Both the position numbers and the translations under genes were made by a program. Positions 33,679 through 42,508 of a DNA stretch of 64,000 bases are shown piece by piece. Each line of letters starts with the position of its first letter. Positions within the stretch are counted from its first letter, which is position 1. Origin of the DNA: Acidisoma sp. L85 (GTDB lineage Bacteria; Pseudomonadota; Alphaproteobacteria; Acetobacterales; Acetobacteraceae). Below the pieces are notes generated by a model. It saw only the letters and a program-made list of their open reading frames with translations, ran no database searches and was not told the origin of the DNA. Location of the stretch: contig NZ_LMUQ01000039.1 of NCBI RefSeq assembly GCF_009765865.1, positions 310,406 to 374,405 on the forward strand, given 5' to 3'.

Positions 33679-35504
33679 TGTTTCTGATCCTGCTGCCAGA
33701 TCACCTCGGCGGCCTTTTCGGCGATCATGTAGATGGCGCTGGCGATGAAGAAGCCGGGGATACGGGGAAAAACCGAGGCGTCCACGACGCGCAGACCGCG
33801 CAGGCCATGGACCGCGAAATCCGCGCCCAGGACGCCGCCGTCTTCCGGCGCACCGATTGGGCAGGAGCAGGAGGCGTGGTGGCCCCAGGCATTGTCTCGA
33901 ACGTATTGGGCGAGGTCTTCGTCGGATTGCAGTCGCGGGCCGGGGAGTTCTTCCTCGGCGACCAGTCCAGCAGCGCGCATTCCCTCGGTCATCTTTCGGG
34001 CGAGGCGGATGCCGGAGACGACCGCGTTGAGATCGTGGCCGCCGGGATCGCTGCGCTCGTCGAAGTAGTTGAATTCCACGAGGGGTGTGTCGCGGGGATT
34101 GGCGGAGCGTAGCCGGACCGTGCCGGTGCGGTTGGCGGTATGGGCTTTGAGGAGGACCCAGCTCAGGCAGTCGTGGTGTTTGGCGAGGTCTTGGGCATAG
34201 CCCGGATAGTACCCGGTAAAGCGCGCGACCAGGCCCATGCAGAAGAGATCCGGGGCGGTCACGTGCGGTTCGGAGCGGCGGGACAGAGCGAGCGCGGCGC
34301 CGTTGGAGCCATACATGCCTCGGCCGCCTTGGGTCCATTCGCGGTAGAGCGGATCGCCCGCCTCGAAACGCGCGCCGGCGAGGACGCACCATGGCTCGGC
34401 CATGCGGTTGACGACCGAGATTTCGTAGCGGTCCTGCAGATTGCGGCCGACCCCGGGGCGGGCGAGCTGCAGCGGGATGCCATGAGGTGCCAGTTCCTCG
34501 GGCGCGCCGATACCGGACAGCATGAGGAGTTGTGGCGTGTTGAAGGCGCCGCCCGCGAGGATGACGCCGTGGCGCGCGCGGATGGTGCACTGTTCACCGG
34601 GCGCGGTTGAGGGCGTGGGATGGGCGCCATAGAGGCGCTCGCCTTTGAGGTAGGTGACGCCGGTGGCGCGGCCCTCCTCCAGCAGTACTTGCGTCGCGAG
34701 GGCGTGGAGTTCGATGTGGAGGCGATCGGGGCGTCGCGCCTGGGCCCGCAACACGCGTTCGCGGGTGCCGAAGCGATGGTGGCCCTGGGTGGAGAGCGGC
34801 GTATAGCAGAGGCCGTCGCGCGCCTTGTGCAGGGTGCGGCGGTCATTCGGATCGGCCTGGCTCTCGAAGAGGCGCCAGAGGCGGTCGAGGAAGCGCGGGC
34901 CACGCAGGGCAGCGAGCGCGCTGCCGAGCACCGTCTCCATGAGGGCGCGATCGTGGAAGACCTCGTTGGGTTTCGAGCGTTCGACCGGCAGCCAGCCGTC
35001 CCAGCCATGACCGGTGGCGTCGAGGCCGAGACGGGCGAGAAACCGCCAGAAGGGGCGATGGTGGCAGGCTTCCAGGCGATGCGCGTAACCCCGCATGTGC
35101 TCGGCGCGCCAGGAGGGGTCGGCCGTGAGGGCGGCGATGGCATTCCAGTCGGCGTCGTCGGGGTAGACGAAGATCATCGCGTTATGAGCCGTGCAGCCGC
35201 CTAGCGTGCCGGCGCGCGGATAGTAGATGCCCTCTGGCTGGCATTTTGGGTCGGCGCGCTGGAGCGCATCATCGGCGTAGTGGCGAACGAAGAAGTCCCA
35301 GGCCATGGCTGGGTTTTCGGCGGCGAAGGGATGGAAGGCCGGAACGTCATAATCGGACGGCATGCGGGGCGCCGCGTCCCTCGGGTCGCCGCCGGCTTCG
35401 AGGAGAACGACATGCGCGCCGAACTCCGCGAGACGTGCGGCGACCGTGCCGCCGCCGGCGCCGGAACCGACGACGATATAATCGCAGGTCGCCTCATCCG
35501 GCAT
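33675..35504 (-). CDS. GMC family FAD-dependent oxidoreductase
   Basis: 609 residues. The N-terminal FAD-binding motif is IVVGSGAGGGTVAARLAE (residues 10-27), followed by VVLLEAGGD. The second GMC signature is GGAFNTPQLLMLSGIG, and the C-terminal catalytic region contains NAWGHHASCSCPIG and VVDASVFPRIPGFF, where the His pair acts as base. GMC enzymes oxidise alcohols, sterols, glucose, choline and similar substrates, passing electrons to oxygen or to cytochromes. No signal peptide is visible. The dihaem cytochrome c is encoded 5 bases upstream and could be an electron acceptor; the catalase-like protein is coupled downstream and could dispose of peroxide. The substrate is unknown. Confidence 0.9.
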   Translation of the reverse strand: MPDEATCDYIVVGSGAGGGTVAARLAEFGAHVVLLEAGGDPRDAAPRMPSDYDVPAFHPFAAENPAMAWDFFVRHYADDALQRADPKCQPEGIYYPRAGTLGGCTAHNAMIFVYPDDADWNAIAALTADPSWRAEHMRGYAHRLEACHHRPFWRFLARLGLDATGHGWDGWLPVERSKPNEVFHDRALMETVLGSALAALRGPRFLDRLWRLFESQADPNDRRTLHKARDGLCYTPLSTQGHHRFGTRERVLRAQARRPDRLHIELHALATQVLLEEGRATGVTYLKGERLYGAHPTPSTAPGEQCTIRARHGVILAGGAFNTPQLLMLSGIGAPEELAPHGIPLQLARPGVGRNLQDRYEISVVNRMAEPWCVLAGARFEAGDPLYREWTQGGRGMYGSNGAALALSRRSEPHVTAPDLFCMGLVARFTGYYPGYAQDLAKHHDCLSWVLLKAHTANRTGTVRLRSANPRDTPLVEFNYFDERSDPGGHDLNAVVSGIRLARKMTEGMRAAGLVAEEELPGPRLQSDEDLAQYVRDNAWGHHASCSCPIGAPEDGGVLGADFAVHGLRGLRVVDASVFPRIPGFFIASAIYMIAEKAAEVIWQQDQKQ

Positions 35505-35509
35505 GGCGC

Positions 35510-37954
35510 TCAGAAGGTCTTCAGGAAGGCGATCAGTGCGTTCTTGTCGGCATCGCTGAGGCCGGGCTCGTCACCTAGGCTGGTTCCGAAGTAGTGGCCG
35601 CGATTGACGACGAAGTCGGGGCATTTGCTGAGGCTGAGGAGCGGCTTGGCGAGATCGGCGAATTGCGCGCGGGCCTGCTCGTCCGTCGAACCTTTCGGCA
35701 GGTTCGCGAGATCGATCTGAAGCCGCAGCAACAGATTCACGAGTTTGGCGCTGTGATCGGCGATGGTGATGGGATTGCTGCTCTCGGGCAGCGGCTGGAG
35801 ATTGGCAAGAAGATCGATGGGCACGCCCGCCGGGATGGGGCCAAGGGTGATGTCGCCCTGTGGGTTGATCAGGCCCGGCAGCAAGTGGTGGAACGAGTCT
35901 CGCAGCGGCTTGAGCAAGGCGGGCTGAAAACCGGCGGGAATGAAGATCCAGCTCCGCGCCGTGGTGCGATCGATGACGCCGGGCACTTTGTCCCCAAGGA
36001 CGGCATCTTTGGCTCGCCGCACAGGCCAGAGAAGCTGCTCGATCGACGCTTGGAACACGGTCATGCGCGACTTGACGGAAGGATCCTCGCTGAAGGGGCC
36101 GATGCTGTTGTTGAGCAGGAACGGCGCGGTCGACCAGACGCTGACCAGCGAAGGCGGCCGCGTGTAGCCTCGGCCGCCGGCGGGCATCTTGTAGGAGCTT
36201 GGGGCACCCGTGAACGGATCGTAGACCGTGACCGAACCGACGGATGGCAACGTCTTGTAGCTCTGCGAGGAAAAGTTGTCCCAGATATTGCCGGCGAGTG
36301 CATTCGTCGCGAGCGGGCTGCAAGCGTTGGTCTGCAAAAGCGTGACGGGCACACGGAGGTCGGTCGAGAGGTAGTTGCCGTCGAGGAAGTCGGGGGCATG
36401 GACGATTGCCCGCATCTGGGCTTTGTATTCCTCCGTCTTCGTCCAGCTCCAATACTTGTTCCAGCACGTAAGATAGCCGGGGCCGGCGCAGCCACTTGGG
36501 TTGAAGGCCGGTATCTGTTGCGGTTGTTTGCTTGAGTGGCATCGCGCGCAGGTCTGCGCGAAAACGGTTTTGCCCTGGTCGAGCTGCGCGGCGCTTGCGG
36601 TGAGGTAGCTGGCGCCGCCTGGTGCCGCGGAAAGATGATCCGGTTTCGCGGCTTCCAGGAAGAACTCCGCGGTGTCGGGCGTGGCGGCTTCGGTGGCGCG
36701 CCAATAGGCGGAGTTGCGCTCGGCCACGGCGATTTGGATCGGCGTGATGGGCTTGCCGCCCACGACCGGGTTGAAGTGCCGCAGCCACTCCTCGCTGAAC
36801 AATCCGATATTCAGATAGACGCGGTTGAGCGCACCGAGGACGCCCACAGAATCGGAGCCGTCCTTCAAAACGCGCGGCGTCCAGACGGTCTTTGGCGGTG
36901 TGTAGAAGGCCGTGAGCGGGCCGCTTTTGATATAGTCATTGAGCTGCTTGTTGTTCCGCTCGCCGCCCGCAAGCGTCTCCTTCCCGAAGCGCAAAGCGAA
37001 GTTCAGCCGATCGCTGAGGTTGTAAATCGCGTTCATCGTGCGCGGATTGTTGATATTGTCCGTCGAGACCAGCGAGGTGTCCATGCTGCCGGGGCGGTAG
37101 GTATGCACGAGCTGATACATGAAGTTGTTGGGCTGGGCGGAATAAACGAACAGGCGATCGACCCACATATATTGCGCGCCGACGGTCGAGCTTAGATTCT
37201 TCCATTCGGGATGGGCGGGATCAGCCGGCGGATTGATCGGGCTCGGCCCGATATGGCAGAAGCCGCAGGACATGCCGACGCGATAGGGGCGGATCAGGCT
37301 CTTGTCGTTATAGTAGGTGGGATCCGTGTAGTAGCGCTCGGGGTCCCAACGCTTGCGGGCCGCTTCGTCGAAGGCGGGGTTTGGGAAGAGGCGCAGGCCG
37401 ATGACGCCGGAGGATTCGCCGAAATACGAGCCGACCGGCACGGTCTTACCGCGTGCGCCGATCGCGACGCCGGGATATTTCTGCGCGTTGGCGAAGGGAT
37501 CGGGCGGACAAGCAGTGTTGCGGGTATCAAGCCACAATCCGTAACGCTTGGGATCCGGGCCGGTTGCCTTGTCGAAACATGGCTCGTTGATCAAACCGAG
37601 ATAGCGCCAGCGCCCGTCGCGGTCGGTGTGTTGCCCGGGATGCGATGTCACGATCTTCAGCAGGTCGAAAGCCCCGAAGGTCTCAGCGGTAAGGCCGGTC
37701 CAGAACCGATCATTGCCGCCGGTCCAGACATTCCACATGTTTCGGCCACGGATCGCCGCCGGGCTCAAAGCGAGCCCACCGTCCATATCCCTGAAGTAAT
37801 CCTCATCCGCCTGGGGAAATGAGTCGGCGCTGCGATGGGCGGCGGTCGCCTCATCGACCACCGGCGCGGCCTGCACCGAGGATCCGCCGTTTCCTGCAAA
37901 CGCGAGGCCGAAGGCAAGCACAACTGCCAGGCTCGGAAGCCGGGGAAAGGCCAT
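35510..37954 (-). CDS. Secreted dihaem c-type cytochrome (CCP/MauG/RoxA-like)
   Basis: About 814 residues from the ATG at 37954, which has a GGAGG six bases upstream (37961-37965); another ATG lies three bases before it. A signal peptide (RLPSLAVVLAFGLAFAGNG, cleavage near VQAA) sends it to the periplasm. Two CXXCH haem c sites are seen: CGFCH at 230-234 and CARCH at 469-473, spaced by about 240 residues. The end, LSDADKNALIAFLKTF, is the typical last helix of a cytochrome c domain. Length and haem spacing recall the dihaem peroxidase-like family that includes RoxA rubber oxygenase, but the match is by layout only. It leads the operon with GMC oxidoreductase (5 bases later) and the catalase-like gene, so it may accept electrons or oxidise the same hydrophobic substrate. 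Confidence 0.82.
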   Translation of the reverse strand: MAFPRLPSLAVVLAFGLAFAGNGGSSVQAAPVVDEATAAHRSADSFPQADEDYFRDMDGGLALSPAAIRGRNMWNVWTGGNDRFWTGLTAETFGAFDLLKIVTSHPGQHTDRDGRWRYLGLINEPCFDKATGPDPKRYGLWLDTRNTACPPDPFANAQKYPGVAIGARGKTVPVGSYFGESSGVIGLRLFPNPAFDEAARKRWDPERYYTDPTYYNDKSLIRPYRVGMSCGFCHIGPSPINPPADPAHPEWKNLSSTVGAQYMWVDRLFVYSAQPNNFMYQLVHTYRPGSMDTSLVSTDNINNPRTMNAIYNLSDRLNFALRFGKETLAGGERNNKQLNDYIKSGPLTAFYTPPKTVWTPRVLKDGSDSVGVLGALNRVYLNIGLFSEEWLRHFNPVVGGKPITPIQIAVAERNSAYWRATEAATPDTAEFFLEAAKPDHLSAAPGGASYLTASAAQLDQGKTVFAQTCARCHSSKQPQQIPAFNPSGCAGPGYLTCWNKYWSWTKTEEYKAQMRAIVHAPDFLDGNYLSTDLRVPVTLLQTNACSPLATNALAGNIWDNFSSQSYKTLPSVGSVTVYDPFTGAPSSYKMPAGGRGYTRPPSLVSVWSTAPFLLNNSIGPFSEDPSVKSRMTVFQASIEQLLWPVRRAKDAVLGDKVPGVIDRTTARSWIFIPAGFQPALLKPLRDSFHHLLPGLINPQGDITLGPIPAGVPIDLLANLQPLPESSNPITIADHSAKLVNLLLRLQIDLANLPKGSTDEQARAQFADLAKPLLSLSKCPDFVVNRGHYFGTSLGDEPGLSDADKNALIAFLKTF

Positions 37955-38211
37955 CATAATCCTCCGGAACATCAAATTCTTCTCGCGCTTTCGGCCATAT
38001 TGCAGTGGTACAAGCGGAAAAGCGAGGACGATACCTGTCGCAGCAGCAGTGAATGACGGCAGGTTTTCTAGGATCGATGCCGAAAACGACAATAGGGTTC
38101 AAAAACCGCGCCTCTGTCGGACGGGAGCTTTGCTGGCTGCCACGCCGGTTGCGGAACGACTCGCGCCGGTGCATCTGCTAGCCTCCGCTTGCGTCATCGA
38201 GAGGCATTGGC

Positions 38212-39216
38212 ATGCACGAAAACACCCCCAAGACGCCGGAGACGATCGAGCGCTTGCAGGCCAGCGTGCCGGCAGCCTTTGCCCTGCTGGCGGGGATGCA
38301 GCTCGATATTTTCACTCGCCTCGCCGAAAGACCCCGTAGCGCCGGCGACCTCGCCGCGGACTTGGGGGTCGCCGAGGATCGGCTATCACGTCTGCTCTAT
38401 GCACTGGTCGTCGCCGGCCTGTTGGACCGGCACGGGAGCGAATTCGGCAATGTGCCGGAGGCGGCAGCGTTTCTGGTGAGAGGGCGCGAAGGCTTCCTGG
38501 GTGACACGCATGACTTGCTGGCCCAGCTTTGGCGTGCTGACCTTCACACGGCTCAGTCGATCCGCACTGGCGCCCCGTTGGCGCTGCACGACTTCGCCGC
38601 GTCGTCCGATGAGGAAATGAAGGCGATGCTGCGGGGGATGCATTCCTTCGCAATCGCCTCCGGCCGCGACCTCGCCCGGCGCTTCGACTTTTCCGGATAT
38701 CGGTCGCTCATCGACATCGGCGGTGGCTCGGGCGGTCTGCTGATCGCGCTGCGCGAGGCCAATCCGGCGTTGCACGGGACGCTTTTCGAACTGCCGCGCA
38801 ATGCGGCACTCGCCGCCGGTATTCTGGCGACAACACCCGGCGGCGATGCGGTGACGGTCGAGCAGGGTGACATTCTCGCGGTCCCGCCACACGGAACATT
38901 CGATGCGGCGGTGTTGCGCGCTTTGCTTCAGGTGCTGTCACCCTCCGATGCGGCGGGGGCCATCGCGAATGCCGCATCGGCGATACGGCCAGGCGGCTCG
39001 ATCTTCATCCTGGGCGGCGGGATTCTCGACGACGACCGGATCGGGCCGCCGCTGGCCGTGTTCCTGAATGTGACCTTCATGAACATCTACCCGGCCGGCG
39101 CCTCCCATACCGTGGCCGAGCATGCGGCCTGGCTGACCGCGGCCGGATGCGGAGAGATAGAGCGGATCATTCTGCCCTCCGGCGGCAGCATCATCCGCGC
39201 GACAAGGCTCGATTGA
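38212..39216 (+). CDS. SAM-dependent O-methyltransferase-like protein
   Basis: 334 residues in two parts. The N-terminal winged-helix dimerisation domain (FALLAGMQLDIFTRLAE ... DLAADLGVAEDRLSRLLYAL) is that of plant-type O-methyltransferases, also seen in bacterial hydroxyneurosporene- and antibiotic-tailoring methyltransferases. The C-terminal Rossmann domain has the SAM motif LIDIGGGSGGLLIAL near 170-184 and the later AVLRALLQVLSPSDA. The acceptor is unknown. The catalytic histidine region of the plant enzymes is not clearly conserved (RALLQVLS in place of the usual LHDW-type segment), so activity should not be taken for granted. It is divergent from the dihaem cytochrome operon. GAGAGG upstream supports the ATG. 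Confidence 0.82.
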   Translation: MHENTPKTPETIERLQASVPAAFALLAGMQLDIFTRLAERPRSAGDLAADLGVAEDRLSRLLYALVVAGLLDRHGSEFGNVPEAAAFLVRGREGFLGDTHDLLAQLWRADLHTAQSIRTGAPLALHDFAASSDEEMKAMLRGMHSFAIASGRDLARRFDFSGYRSLIDIGGGSGGLLIALREANPALHGTLFELPRNAALAAGILATTPGGDAVTVEQGDILAVPPHGTFDAAVLRALLQVLSPSDAAGAIANAASAIRPGGSIFILGGGILDDDRIGPPLAVFLNVTFMNIYPAGASHTVAEHAAWLTAAGCGEIERIILPSGGSIIRATRLD

Positions 39217-39414
39217 CGTGTGGCCGCTTCCCGAAGGTCCGGCGCGGCGCGATGGGCCTTTTAGCCACGCAGGATAGACCAATGGCTAGCTAGGCTCGCC
39301 TCTCCCAGGCGGGATACCCAACAAGCGACGGCAAGATCCGAGTCCTTTCGCCGTAGCGGGAGAGGCGGAGACCGACGCCGCAGCCTCATGCCTCAAAGGC
39401 CAGGAGCGAGCAAA

Positions 39415-39627
39415 ATGGGCGGACTGACGGTGACCGTTGTCCCCGTCGCAGATGGCCACTACGCGGTAGTGTTGGTTGATCCCGCGACGGCGAAGCTGAA
39501 ACGAGCGCAGGGCCGTGACTGCGACCCCCATGGCTATACGGAGGCGGAGCTGCGACCGATCCTCTCCGACTGCTACGGCCTTCCCCCGGAAGAGGTCGAA
39601 GCCCGCATCGCGGGCGCGAAAGGCTAG
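39415..39627 (+). CDS. Small conserved-looking hypothetical protein
   Basis: 70 residues from an ATG with AGGAG nine bases upstream. No signal or membrane segment; alternating strands (LTVTVVPVADGHYAVVLVD) followed by a short acidic helix (PPEEVEARIAG) suggest a small alpha/beta domain. It has no recognised family. It stands alone between the methyltransferase and the convergent secreted lipase, whose stop is 45 bases away. A further in-frame ATG at 39388 has no ribosome site. Confidence 0.45.
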   Translation: MGGLTVTVVPVADGHYAVVLVDPATAKLKRAQGRDCDPHGYTEAELRPILSDCYGLPPEEVEARIAGAKG

Positions 39628-39672
39628 GCCGCTTCGCGCGCTGCGACGGCGCAATTCGGGCCGCGGACCGCC

Positions 39673-41232
39673 TCAAGCGACGCCGTTGAAGACCTTGTGG
39701 TCGAGCCCTTCAAGCGTCACGACCGTGCCGTCATTCAGAGCGATGACATCCGAACCATTCTGAACCGCTTCGGAAACGATCGGCCCACTGCCGTAACCGC
39801 CGAAGACGATGGTGTCGGTGCTCTTGAGGCCGCCGATTAGCTCGGTGCCGCCCGCGTGGCCCTTGATGAAGCCGTAGACATCCGTCCCTGCCCCGCCGAC
39901 GACGGTCGCGGCACCGGCGCCACCGACCACGGTATCCGCCGCCCCGTTCAGCGCGACCACGGTTTTGCCGCCGACGACTTGAACGGTTTCAGCGCCGCTG
40001 CCGCCCGTACCATTGATCGCCGAGGCGCCAGCCGCGCCGACGAGGAGCGCTGGACCGGCGCCGTCGGTGAATTCCAGCGCATTGCCCGTGCCACCGATCA
40101 AAGTCGATGCGCCCATCCCGCCAACCAGGGTATTGTTGCCCGATCCCCCGATAAGGACCGAATTCGCGTCGCTGGTCGCGCCGAACATCGTCGTATTGCC
40201 CGAGCCGCCCATAACCGAGACCGCGCCAGTGCCGCCCACGAAGTGGAGCGGGGCGGCGCCGCCGGTGATCGTGGCACCAGAGTCACCGCCGAAAACGTCT
40301 CCGGAGCTTGTGGCGGCGCTGCCGGTCTGGCTGAGCGTCTGCGAGTTGTTGGTCGCCCCAGGGCTGGTGCCAGACGTCCCGGCCGCGCCGCTTTTGAACA
40401 GGCTGGAAAAAATCGCGGCTGCCGCGGCTTCTCCGTCGCCCAGAGCGCCTGAGGAAAGATCGCCATTGGCGAGAGGCGGAACGCCCAGGCTCTCCGCGTA
40501 GGTGCCGAGGAGGTGGAATGGGAGAGCGACAGCCAGCGCGGCGATGGCGGCTGAATAATCGCCCGCGTCATAGGCGACGGCGGCCGTCGTTAGAGGGACG
40601 ATGCCGAGGTAGGAGCCGGTCCAGTCGACCGTTCCATAGTGAACGATATTGTCACTTTGGACGATGTTGCCTTCGTAGCCGCCTTGCGCGTAGTTGCCGA
40701 CCGGATCGCCGTATTCCACGTAGTTGGTGAGGTCTTGCGTCGCGCCCGAGGGGATGTCGCCCGCCGGGATTCCCGGTGCGCCGAAGGTGGTTCCAGGAAT
40801 CCCGAGCTGGCTCGCGACATATTCGACATCGGCGCCGCCCAGCGAATGACCATCGAGATAGATGTCGCTCGCGTTGTAGCCTTGCGCCTCGGCATCCGTA
40901 ACCGCGGATTGCGTGAAATTGAGAGCTGTCTGGTAAGACGGCGCGTCGATTCCGGCTGTGATGGCGGCATCGTCCAGCACCTGGGCGGCGGTAAACTCCG
41001 CGCTGCCGGTAAAGAAATTAGTGCCCTCGAAGGTGACCATCACCTGGCCCGTCGATGCCACGAGTGCCGCGCCGTAGAAACCGGTGGACGCGTTGTAGAG
41101 CGTGACCGGCTGGCCGCCGTCCATGAGGTAGCGGAAGCCAGCAGGGAGTGCCGCACTTCCTTGGCTGTAGCTCCAATTCGCCGCGTTGAGGTTTTGGGCG
41201 TTGTTGGGCGTCAGGGTCTGGATGCTGGACAT
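39673..41232 (-). CDS. Secreted class 3-type lipase with glycine-rich C-terminal repeats
   Basis: 519 residues. The N-terminal 240 are an alpha/beta-hydrolase with the lipase elbow DIYLDGHSLGGADVEY (Ser130) and an earlier VMVTFEGTNFF oxyanion loop. From about 300 to 490 the protein is an array of short Gly/Ala/Thr-rich repeats of the form GGxGxxTLxGG (VLIGGSGNNTLVGGMG, STLIGGTGN), then FIKGHAGGTELIGGL and a terminal VTLEGLDHKVF. Such C-termini are typical of type I secretion substrates in alphaproteobacteria, in which case there is no N-terminal signal peptide, and none is visible. The classical calcium-binding RTX nonapeptide aspartates are mostly absent. No T1SS genes are in the window. Nearest neighbour is a divergent aminoglycoside-phosphotransferase-like gene. 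Confidence 0.8.
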   Translation of the reverse strand: MSSIQTLTPNNAQNLNAANWSYSQGSAALPAGFRYLMDGGQPVTLYNASTGFYGAALVASTGQVMVTFEGTNFFTGSAEFTAAQVLDDAAITAGIDAPSYQTALNFTQSAVTDAEAQGYNASDIYLDGHSLGGADVEYVASQLGIPGTTFGAPGIPAGDIPSGATQDLTNYVEYGDPVGNYAQGGYEGNIVQSDNIVHYGTVDWTGSYLGIVPLTTAAVAYDAGDYSAAIAALAVALPFHLLGTYAESLGVPPLANGDLSSGALGDGEAAAAAIFSSLFKSGAAGTSGTSPGATNNSQTLSQTGSAATSSGDVFGGDSGATITGGAAPLHFVGGTGAVSVMGGSGNTTMFGATSDANSVLIGGSGNNTLVGGMGASTLIGGTGNALEFTDGAGPALLVGAAGASAINGTGGSGAETVQVVGGKTVVALNGAADTVVGGAGAATVVGGAGTDVYGFIKGHAGGTELIGGLKSTDTIVFGGYGSGPIVSEAVQNGSDVIALNDGTVVTLEGLDHKVFNGVA

Positions 41233-41461
41233 TGCCTAGTCTTTTTGATTTGGAACGGCTGGAAATCAAACGGCGCCCTAGCTGGAACCGGGGGGCCTGC
41301 AATGTCAACAATAGGTTGCCTCGCGGTGGACAATACCCTTCCGTCGGGCACATCATTCAAACGAACTAGCAAATCGGCGCGCCTCCCTCCACGATTTCCT
41401 CTGGCGACCTTGAATGGTGCATCATGCGGCATTGAATTGCTTGAGATTGTGAGGCGCCTTC

Positions 41462-42508
41462 ATGAGTGACGCGGTTGGTGATGTGCTGTCCGACGGCCCC
41501 CCGCCCGTCAGCGATGCCGAAGCGGTTCGGATTATCCGGCGGCATTGGGGCATTTCAGCGCATGTCGAACCGCTTGTCAGCGAGCGCGATCATAATTTCC
41601 GCGTCCAGGCTGAGGGCTTTCGCGAGAGCGTGCTGAAGATCGCCCATCCGGCGGAACCTCGTTCGGTGACGAATTTCCAGACGGCGGCGCTGCGCCATAT
41701 CGCGCTGGTCGACCCGACGCTGGCAGTGCCCGCGGTCATTCCGAGTCTGGGCGGAGCGGAAGAGCTTGACCTGGAAGTGGGTGATGGCCCTAGGCGGGTC
41801 GTGCGCCTCCTTACTTTCCTGCCGGGCACGCTGCTCAAGGACGCGCCGCGTTCGGCCACCCAGGATGTGCGGCTGGGCGCCTTCCTGGCTCGGCTGAACC
41901 GGGCGCTGCGAGGCTTTTTCCATCCGGCGGCCGGCGGTGACGGGTTGCTGTGGGATCTTCGGCAAATTCCGGCGGTGCGCGACCGCACCAGCCTCATCGG
42001 GGATCCGTCCCGCCGGCATCTGGCCGAGCGGGTCATGGATGAGGCCGCCGCAGAGCTGCTCCCTCGGCTTCCCGCGTTTCGGGCACAGGTGGTTCATAAT
42101 GACTTCAACCTGTCCAATGTGGTGGTGGACGAGGACCCGGACGTCATCGCCGGGGCGCTCGATTTCGGCGATATGCTGCATGCGCCGCTCATCTGCGACA
42201 TCGCGACGGCCGCCGCCTATCGTTGGACGCCGGGGGAGCATCCGCTCGAAGGCGTGGCGCGTTTCGCCCGAGGGTTTGACAGCGTGACGCAGCTGGAAGA
42301 CGAGGAGATCGAGAACTTGTTCATCCTGGTCGGCTGCCGCCTGGCGCTGACCTTGGTCCTGTCGAATTGGCAGGCGATACGGTTTCCGGAAAAGATCGAT
42401 TACGTGCTGCGCGGCAACGAGGATCTGTGGTCTTTTCTCGACTCAATCGCGGGTATTTCGAACGCACAGGCAACGCGGATGTTTCGCGCCGCATTGGAAC
42501 GGAGATGA
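41462..42508 (+). CDS. Aminoglycoside-phosphotransferase-fold kinase (hydroxylysine kinase-like)
   Basis: 348 residues. The catalytic loop is VVHNDFNLSNVVVDED and the metal-binding motif is GALDFGDMLHAPLICDIA, both as in the APH/choline-kinase fold. The ATG of the next gene overlaps the stop (ATGA). The next gene is a class III aminotransferase-fold protein, and this pair matches the arrangement in which a hydroxylysine (or amino alcohol) kinase makes a phospho-substrate for a PLP-dependent phospho-lyase, in bacteria sometimes fused into one protein. The substrate is therefore probably 5-hydroxylysine, ethanolamine or a similar amino alcohol; this is inference from family pairing. An aminoglycoside resistance role is unlikely from the context. 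Confidence 0.8.
   Translation: MSDAVGDVLSDGPPPVSDAEAVRIIRRHWGISAHVEPLVSERDHNFRVQAEGFRESVLKIAHPAEPRSVTNFQTAALRHIALVDPTLAVPAVIPSLGGAEELDLEVGDGPRRVVRLLTFLPGTLLKDAPRSATQDVRLGAFLARLNRALRGFFHPAAGGDGLLWDLRQIPAVRDRTSLIGDPSRRHLAERVMDEAAAELLPRLPAFRAQVVHNDFNLSNVVVDEDPDVIAGALDFGDMLHAPLICDIATAAAYRWTPGEHPLEGVARFARGFDSVTQLEDEEIENLFILVGCRLALTLVLSNWQAIRFPEKIDYVLRGNEDLWSFLDSIAGISNAQATRMFRAALERR

Noticed and set aside
33679..34590. Extension of the catalase-like frame upstream into the GMC gene
   Set aside because: Arg/Pro-rich sequence that is a shadow of the GMC gene; the real start is the ATGA junction at 33678.
41462..42508. Aminoglycoside resistance gene
   Set aside because: Only the APH fold supports it; coupling to a PLP phospholyase-like enzyme favours amino-alcohol metabolism.
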